DNA of 64,000 nt from Mrakia gelida. Lineage: Eukaryota; Basidiomycota; Tremellomycetes; Cystofilobasidiales; Mrakiaceae. The translations under genes were made by a program, and so were the position numbers. Positions 57,607 to 64,000 of this stretch are shown here, one piece after another. The notes under the pieces are model-generated. The model ran no database searches. It worked only from the letters and a program-made list of their open reading frames with translations, and was not told the origin of the DNA. The stretch covers positions 930,001 through 994,000 of the forward strand of contig BRON01000001.1 in the NCBI GenBank assembly GCA_024345305.1, read 5' to 3'. Each line of letters opens with the position of its first letter. Position 1 is the stretch's first letter.

Positions 57607-58808
57607 CTACGAGCTAGCGACTGGAAGGACCTTCTTCGAGAGGAAGCACCCAGTGATGAAACCCCCCTCTGCTTGATCCCACGGGAACCACGGACGACGT
57701 GCGCGGAACTCGATGTACCCTCGACGGAGATCTGGAGGGGATGCCAAGCAAGCGAGAAGCAGTAAACAGGGGTCAGGAGTTGGATTTTGAGGTCAGGACG
57801 GCTTGAGAAAGAGGGAAGGGAGAGGGATAGAGAACGAAACGTTTGACTCACACCACGCCAGCTGCTTTGACACCTTCCCTTTCTCCTCGAAGTCTTCCGG
57901 ATGGACCGTGAGAGTGATGGTCTTTCCACCGAGCTCGCGAGCTATCGGTCCCTCGAGGATGTCCATCATCTGGACGGCGAAAGAGAGGGGAAGACGGAAC
58001 AGGCGCGTCGTGTCAGCGAACGAATTGAGCTCTTCGCTCTCGCTCACTGCTCCTCCTACTCCCCTGATCCTTTAAAGCCAACCCAGAACAGCGCATGCGG
58101 ATAGGGGAAACGAGAAGCCGAGACTCACAGCGTTTCCTAACCCCTTCCCCTCAAACTTCTGATACACGAACAGCGACGAGATCATGATCGTCCCCGTTGA
58201 GGGATCGCATAGCTCTAAATCACCACCGTGATGGATGTCTACGAGCTCGAAGCCTACGAACGAGCAGAAGGAAGTCAACGGGCAGTCAGTTAAACTGAAA
58301 GTCCAGCTGGGAACGGCTTCGCGAGACAGGACGGGGAGGCGGGAACGAAGCTCAGCTCACCTCCCATCGCTACAGCTTCAGGAGCACTCGACGATGACCC
58401 GTCTTCCGAAGGAAGGTAGAAAAGGTAGATGATCATGTCCTCTCCAGCGAGGATGCGGGGTATCCGATCTGTCAAGGGCAAGGGCAAGGGAGGAGGGGAC
58501 GCAGGGGATCGAAAGGGAGGGAAGGAGGGGAAAAGGTGAGCTCGAGCTTATTCAACCAACGAGTCCTTCCTTCCTTTGCTGGCTTCGTCCTTGACCCTCC
58601 AGCAGACCAAGAGGGCATCATAGCGAAGAGATACTGACCTTCTCCCCATCCACAAGCTTTCCGCATCGCTAACCTGAGGAACGGAGCAGGGAAAGGGAGT
58701 CAGAGAGAGCAGGAGGGAAAGGAAGGACCGCGATAAGCGAAGCTCGAGAACTGACAGCTCATCAGCGTTCTTCGCAGAGACTCGAGAGTAGGTCAGGCGA
58801 GATGGCAT
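57607..58808 (-). CDS. GNAT-family N-acetyltransferase, paralogue U
   Basis: First of three tandem minus-strand copies. Six exons (minus): 58808-58756, 58673-58639, 58468-58361, 58253-58129, 57969-57852, 57731-57607; intron positions equal those of gene M. Starts MPSRLTYSRVSAKNADEL, then LAMRKACGWGED, IYLFYLPSEDG, FELVDIHHGGDLEL and the acetyl-CoA loop SLFVYQKFEGKGLGN, followed by MMDILEGPIARELGGKTITL and the terminal YLRRGYIEFRAR. Closest to gene M in the DLELC/ANR and helix segments. Length 187 residues. All landmarks of a GNAT fold are present and the frame is open at every junction. Confidence 0.86.
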
Positions 58809-59179
58809 TGTAGAGGTTGGTGTTGAGTCGTCGGAAGGGCAAAAAGGAGGAGGAATGAGTCCCTTTTAGCTTGAAGAGAGATGATGGGAGTCGGAGGGAA
58901 GAGAGCTCGACTGACTCGAACGTCGAACGAAACGAGAGCCGAGAGCCGATGAATCTGGACCACGCGAGGTCGTTTTCAGAGGAGCTGATCTGTGTTAGCT
59001 GGCCTTCGTATCAGGACGTGGGTCTTCTAGCTCCTCTGAAGTCGGAAGACGATGCTCTGAGGGTGAGAAAGGCAAGAGACGAGACGCGTCGCAGAATGCG
59101 TCGCGAGGGAGATCTTACGGCTGCAGAATGGAGACCCGATCAAAAAACATATTTCCAGAGCTCTAATCCAATCCAAGTC
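58809..59179. other. intergenic spacer in GNAT array
   Basis: Promoter of U and 3' region of V; contains a GACGCGTC at about 59079. Confidence 0.3.
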
Positions 59180-60240
59180 TTACTGAGCTGTGACCTCCTT
59201 CAAGAGGAAACATGCGACGGCGTGAGGGATCGCAGGGTCGCGAGCGATATCGTACCAGGGGCGCTCCTCTCGAAACTCCTTGTATCCACGACGCTCGTCT
59301 GGTTTCGAGAACGGAGGAGATGATAAAACAAGGATAAGGTCAGTCTCTGTTCGTTGCGATCTCAGGTGGGGAAAATCTACTCACACCAAGCCATCTGCTT
59401 CGTCTTCGTTCCGTCCTCCTGCCTCGGTCGAGTATTGACCGTGATTACCTTCGCAGACAGCTCAGTTCGACAGATACCCTCGAGGATATCCATGATCTGA
59501 TCAATCGAACGTGCGATCAAAAAGAAGTCAGCTCGATGAAGCGACTCGAATAGCAGAGAAGGAAGACGCGAACTCACGTCTCGACCGAACCCTTTCCCCT
59601 CGAACTTTGAATAGACGAACAGCGACGAGATCATGACTCGCCCCTCGGCAGGATTGCAAAGCTCGGGATCTCCATGGTACCCATCGACAAGCTCGATGCT
59701 TCCTGTAAGGACAGAGAAGAAGAGGTGAGCTCGAGCTTCGCTTCTCTCCGCGGCGCCAGCGAGCTCAAATCGTTCCCCTTCCCTTCTCCGCTTGGACTCA
59801 CCCATCCCTACAGGACTCGAGACTCCATCCACCGAGGGGAGGGAGAATATGAAAGTCATCATTTGCTCCCCAGTCGCCGTAAGAGAGATGTGGTTGGGGA
59901 CGTTGTCTGAAGTGGAAAGGGAAGGGAAAACAAAGGTGTGAGCTCGAGCTCATCCCCTTTCCTTCTTTGCCCTACCTCGTCAGGCTCCCCCGTGAGATTG
60001 ATAGGGACAGCTGAAGGGCTGAAGAAGTGAAACAGCTCACCTTCTCCCCATCCGCACGCTAAACGCATGGACATCCTGGCGAAGAGGAAAGCAACGAGGT
60101 GAAGAGTCGAGCCAGACGAGGGAAGGGCGGAGGGAGGGAGAAAAGCTCGAGGGAAAGAGCGCCGTTGTTTTGAAGCTCTAGACTCACAGTTCATCGAAAT
60201 CGGCCTGGGTGACCTTGTGGTATACGAGTCTGGAAGACAT
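59180..60240 (-). CDS. GNAT-family N-acetyltransferase, paralogue V
   Basis: Second tandem copy. Six exons (minus): 60240-60188, 60075-60041, 59906-59802, 59702-59578, 59496-59385, 59298-59180; 182 residues. Starts MSSRLVYHKVTQADFDEL, then MSMRLACGWGED, MMTFIFSLPSVDG, SIELVDGYHGDPELC, the loop SLFVYSKFEGKGFGRD and the helix IMDILEGICRTELSAKVITV. Ends YERRGYKEFREERPWYD and FLLKEV. Same intron phases as U and M. The N-terminal 17-residue exon and CGWGE motif are kept, the sequence between is diverged, suggesting a different substrate among copies (inference). Confidence 0.86.
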
Positions 60241-60606
60241 GGCTCGACGGCAGGGAAGAGCAGACGAAGGTCGTGCTGAGATAAGCGAGTTGAGAGTTGG
60301 AGGAGAGCAGCGAGGACGAGGCTGAATCGAGCTCAAATTCCTCGGACGACCTCCGATAGCCCTGGTCCGGCTGGGAAAGCTTCGCAACCCTGAGAGAGGA
60401 GTTGGAGCTGGGACGAGAGGGTGATGCCTGACTTGGAAGGAGGGTCCGAGCTCGTTCAGAGACTCGCAGACGAGAAGGCGGAGAGGGGGGCGGTTGTGTG
60501 GGATCGACGCGTCGCGACGACGAGTTGGAGAAGAAGAGACAGAGAAGCTCTTCTCCTCTGAGAACCCAAACGGCACCCATCTAATAGAGAAACATGACAC
60601 TGACAC
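60241..60606. other. intergenic spacer in GNAT array
   Basis: Promoter of V and 3' region of W; GACGCGTC at about 60508. Confidence 0.3.
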
Positions 60607-61579
60607 TCAGCTCTGCACTCCCACCTCCTTCGAAAGGAACGCTCCCAGAAGCAGAGGTCCCCCGGCGAAGTTTCGAAGATGGGCTTTCCGCTCTCGGAAC
60701 TCCTGATAGCCCAGACGGATGTCTGGGGGAAGAAAGAAAGATGATTCAGTTTAGGTGTCTCGAAGAGAGGAGTCGGGGAGGCTTCGAGGAGCAAACAGAG
60801 GGGAGAGGCAACATCGGCGGCGCGAAGACTCACACCACGCCATAACCTGGTTCTCACTGTCATCGTCGTTGTACGGACGCGTTCCGACAGTCAGGGTCTT
60901 CGCTCCGTACTCTTCGATGGCTGTACGCTCCAAGATGCTCATGATCTTATCGTCAAACCAGAGGCGAAGTCAAGGGGTTAGCGTCGTCGTCCTTCCCTCT
61001 TGGATGTGATCGCCTCGGCTCCTGGAGAGATAGAAGACTCACCTCTCTACCAAAGCCCTTCCCGTTGAACTTCTCGTACACGAAGAGAGCTGAAACCTGA
61101 ACCTTCTTCTCCTCAGCGTTCGAGAGATCAGGAAGACTCCCGTCCAACGGCGTGAACTGCAGTCCCCCCATCCCAACAGGTTGAGGACGCGAGGTTCCGT
61201 CCTCGCAGGGGAGCTGGAAGATGAATATGACCATTTCGTCGCCGGCGAGAGTTCGAGAGATGAACTTTGGGACCTTGTCTGTGGGGGAGAGGGTGGATCG
61301 GAGGAAGGGAGGGAGGAGTGTGAGCTCGAGCTGTCATTCGTTCCTTCACTCAGCTCTCGAGCTTCAGAGCTGGGATCGAGCTCAGAGCTCGACCAGATAA
61401 GCATGCACGTACCTTCTCCCCATCCGCATGCTCGCCTCATCGTTATCCTAGAAGAAGAAGACCGAGGGCGAGTCAGAAACGAGAAGGTCGGGGCACTTGG
61501 AGCGAGAGAAGATAAGGTCGACTCACAGCTCATCAACATCTTCCTCAGTCACTTTTCTATACGAGAGCTTAGGAGCCAT
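60607..61579 (-). CDS. GNAT-family N-acetyltransferase, paralogue W
   Basis: Third tandem copy. Five exons (minus): 61579-61527, 61447-61413, 61278-61043, 60945-60834, 60722-60607; 183 residues. Starts MAPKLSYRKVTEEDVDEL, then TMRRACGWGED, MVIFIFQLPCEDG, ALFVYEKFNGKGFGRE and the helix IMSILERTAIEEYGAKTLTV; ends YIRLGYQEFRERKA and AFLSKEVG. Intron 3 of the other copies is missing, so the IYLF strand and the acetyl-CoA loop lie in one 236-nt exon. The acceptor before IMSILE is AAG. Divergent from the AMP-binding enzyme at 62164. Confidence 0.86.
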
Positions 61580-62163
61580 TCAGTGAGATGGATACGAGAT
61601 GGGAGAAGGGGAGATTGCGTGCTGTGAGAGGGTGTGGGGGTCGAGAGGAAGCGAGGGAAGGAGGGTCTGTTTTCAGCTCGAGGCTTCGACGGCGCTGGCC
61701 GAGAGGTATCGATCTCTCGCCTCAGAGAAGGACAGGAGGGAGCTCAAGAGGACATCGAGCGAAGGAGTGATGAGGTGAACGTATGCTGAGGAATGGGACT
61801 TGAAGCTGCTGGCAGTGAGGGAGAGAAGAAGGGGAAGGGAAGATCGAGCTCATCAGACGTCGAAGCTCAGCCTTTTTTCCCTCGATTTTTTTTTCTCATT
61901 GTCTCGACAAAAACCTGCTTTAGAGAGGCAAGAAGAGAGACTCATCTCGCGGATGAAATTTTGCTTTCCTCGATCTCTATATTTAGTCCAGAAGAGCGGC
62001 TCTCGGTGCATCCTCCGGTTGAACTCCTCCTCCTTCCTTCCTCCCTCCCCTTCATCAACCGAAACTCGAGAGCTCAACCTCCAATGCAGCAGCATCCTCT
62101 TCCCAACCACCAACACCACCCTCCCCTCACCCTCTCTCATCTCCCCGCATCCACCTCCTCGCC
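61580..62163. promoter_or_regulatory. divergent promoter region with TATA-like site
   Basis: Between GNAT W (minus) and the AMP-binding gene (plus). A CTATATTTAG sequence lies near 61978 on the plus strand, about 185 bp before the ATG; its role as a core promoter is inference. Confidence 0.35.
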
Positions 62164-64000
62164 ATGCCCGCCCTCGTCGTCCCAGAACCTCAATCGATCA
62201 ACGGGTTGATCCGCTCTCGAGCTTCGACCCATCCTCATCTCCCCATCCTCGGAGTGCCCGACAAGTCACTCAAGTTCACGACCTACACCTTCGAAGAGCT
62301 CAACTCTGCCGCGACCTTACTTGCCAACTACTATGCGTCCGAAGAGGGAGGGAGCATCGCAGTGAGGTCGGCCCATGACCTTCAGCCCATGACTTGCGCT
62401 CTTCTCGCTCCCTCTGGCCTCGACTTCTTCGTCAACGAGCTCGCTCTCGTTAGGATGGGATACTGTGAGTCAACCTTCTCTTTTCAGAGACTCTCTGCTC
62501 GCGCTTGAAGACTGAAAGCTAACTTTCCAAAACCTTCCTCGATTGACAGGCGTCCTCTTCGTCTCGTTCGTTGCCCTTGCCTCCTCGCTCTCACTTCACT
62601 TCACTTCACGAACCTGACTCTGGACCTTGTTCATCTATTCTCTGCAGGGTCAATAACTCTCCAGCCGCCATGGCTCATCTCCTCATGGAAGTTCGGGCCT
62701 CCGTCGTCGTCGTCCATCCTCGTTACGAGTCCATCGCCCTCGAGGCGCTCCCTCTTCTCAACGAGGTCACCAAGACCAGGATCGTCGAACAGGCGTCAGG
62801 AGACGTCTACTCTGCTTCGGAGAGGAAGAAGGCTATCGCTGCTGGATTGGAGTGGGATTGGAGGTTGACGGACGAGGAGGAGGTTGATTTGCCTGCGTTC
62901 ATCGTGAGTTTACTCGTCTTTCGTTCCTTATAGCATCGTTGAGCCGAAGAAACTGAGACCTGTCCTCTCATCTCCTTTCCAGGTCCACTCTAGTGGATCT
63001 ACAGGATTCCCCAAGGTGAGTCTCTCGTTCGTCGGTTCGAATCGAGGTTCAGAATCGAAGCTCACCCTCGCTCTCCTCTCCCTCGTCGCGTCTTCTTTCC
63101 TCCCCAGCCCATCGTCATCTCGCATCGTCAATCCGTAGCCAACTTCGCCATCAACTTCAACTACACTGGATTCACCAGTACGTCGTCCTTTGTGTCTCTT
63201 TGGTCCCGTCGCTGCCAACGAACTCGAACTCATCTCCGCCCGCGTCGCGTCGTCCCTCCCATCCCTAGCTCTCCCCATCTACCACAACTTCGGTCACTCC
63301 GTCACCTGGCGAGGAATCTCCTCCCTCAAGCTCGTCTGCCTCTTTCCCGCCTCCGACCTTCCTCTCACCACCTCCAACGTCCTCGGTCTCCTTCGTCAAC
63401 CCGAATGCGAGTCTCTCGATGCACTCTTCGCCGTACCTTTCCTCTACAAGCTTCTCTCGGAGGATGCGGAGGGGATGGAGATTCTGAAGGCGATGAAGCT
63501 CTGCTTGTACGGTGGGAGTGTGATGCCTGATGAGGTAGGGGACAAGCTTGTCGCCCAGGGCGTCAAACTTGTCGGTCATATTGGGTCGACTGGTGAGTTC
63601 TAGCTCTCTCATCAACGCTGAGCGACTAAACCGATCTGACTCTCGATGCCTCTTTCGTTCGAACAGAGATGGGACAGGTGAGACTCTCATTCTTCGCACG
63701 AACCTCGCGACGCGTCTTCGTCGTCGCTGACTTTCGTTCTTCTCCTTCTTCTGCCTCCTCCCCTCCCTCCTTTCTTCCCAGATTATGACCTCCTTCCGAG
63801 ACTTCGACACCGACAAGGCATGGAACTACTTCCGAACTCTTGGACCTCGAGCCGTCAAGAACGTCGACAAGTTCACGATTTTTGAATCGGTCGGAGGATC
63901 AGGAGCTGGAGAGCGTTTCGAGTGCGTGGTCAAGAAGGGTTGGCCTACGATGGTGAGTCTCAGCTCCTCGTTCACGGTTCTGCTCGACGTTCGATGGATT
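62164..64000 (+). CDS. adenylate-forming (AMP-binding) enzyme, NRPS-like; truncated by window end
   Basis: ANL-superfamily adenylation enzyme activating a carboxylic acid with ATP. Exons within the window: 62164-62464, 62550-62565 (16 nt), 62648-62903, 62983-63015, 63108-63177, 63269-63592, 63667-63677 (11 nt), 63782-63952, with a GTGAGT donor at the end, so more follows. The core signature VHSSGSTGFPKPIVISHR (A3) spans an intron. LPIYHNFGHS, AVPFLYKLL, the CLYGGSVMPDEV block and GHIGSTEMGQ (A5, with the catalytic Glu after the Thr) are intact. The layout, with a short N-terminal subdomain and H-N-F-G-H instead of the acyl-CoA-synthetase A4, resembles fungal carboxylic-acid reductase-like (A-T-R) proteins. 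The thiolation and reductase domains, if present, lie beyond the window. Confidence 0.88.

Noticed and set aside
1..64000. rRNA, tRNA, CRISPR arrays and intact transposon/retroelement proteins
   Set aside because: None recognised on either strand by reading for conserved motifs; a covariance-model and repeat-library search would be needed to exclude them firmly.

Overview
The window is nuclear DNA from an intron-rich basidiomycete fungus, probably a yeast-like Pucciniomycotina (lineage is inference from protein families and gene style). Nearly every gene is split by many short introns, mostly GTGAGT or GTACGT to CAG or TAG with a CTGAC/CTAAC-like branch site. Codons are strongly C-ending, genes are packed on both strands, and families such as DUF6534 receptors-like proteins, CAP59-type glycosyltransferase, velvet, Zn2Cys6 factors and Sos7 are fungal. 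No rRNA, tRNA, CRISPR or intact transposon was seen. Gene models were built by hand by chaining splice sites that keep the reading frame; exon edges may be off by a base or two.

Layout. 0-14 kb: a PPIL3-like cyclophilin (-); a tandem trio of DUF6534-type seven-helix membrane proteins (+), the first with a premature stop; a zeta-crystallin quinone oxidoreductase (-); a cupin (+). 14-23 kb: two paralogous small proteins of unknown family (-) flanking a Zn2Cys6 transcription factor (-), with a poorly explained 2.8 kb stretch bounded by an inverted repeat. 23-29 kb: a 1399-residue double-BTB/CAP-Gly protein (-). 30-33 kb: an AAAP amino-acid transporter (+). 33-39 kb: an unrecognised multi-exon gene (-) and the second Zn2Cys6 paralogue (+). 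39-45 kb: a GNAT acetyltransferase (+), a CAP59/GT69 glycosyltransferase (-), an unknown protein (-). 45-57 kb, all minus: a 20-exon MFS transporter, a Pcl-type cyclin, a Sos7-like kinetochore protein, a short velvet protein, an RNPS1-like RS protein. 57-61.6 kb: three more GNAT paralogues in tandem (-). 62.2 kb to the end: an adenylate-forming (AMP-binding) enzyme (+), cut by the window edge.

There is no single metabolic cluster. The dominant theme is local duplication: three DUF6534 genes, two Zn2Cys6 genes, two unknown small proteins and four GNAT genes, each showing intron gain, loss or decay between copies. The strongest sequence-level signal not explained by annotation is the palindrome GACGCGTC, which recurs in at least 22 of the introns mapped here.
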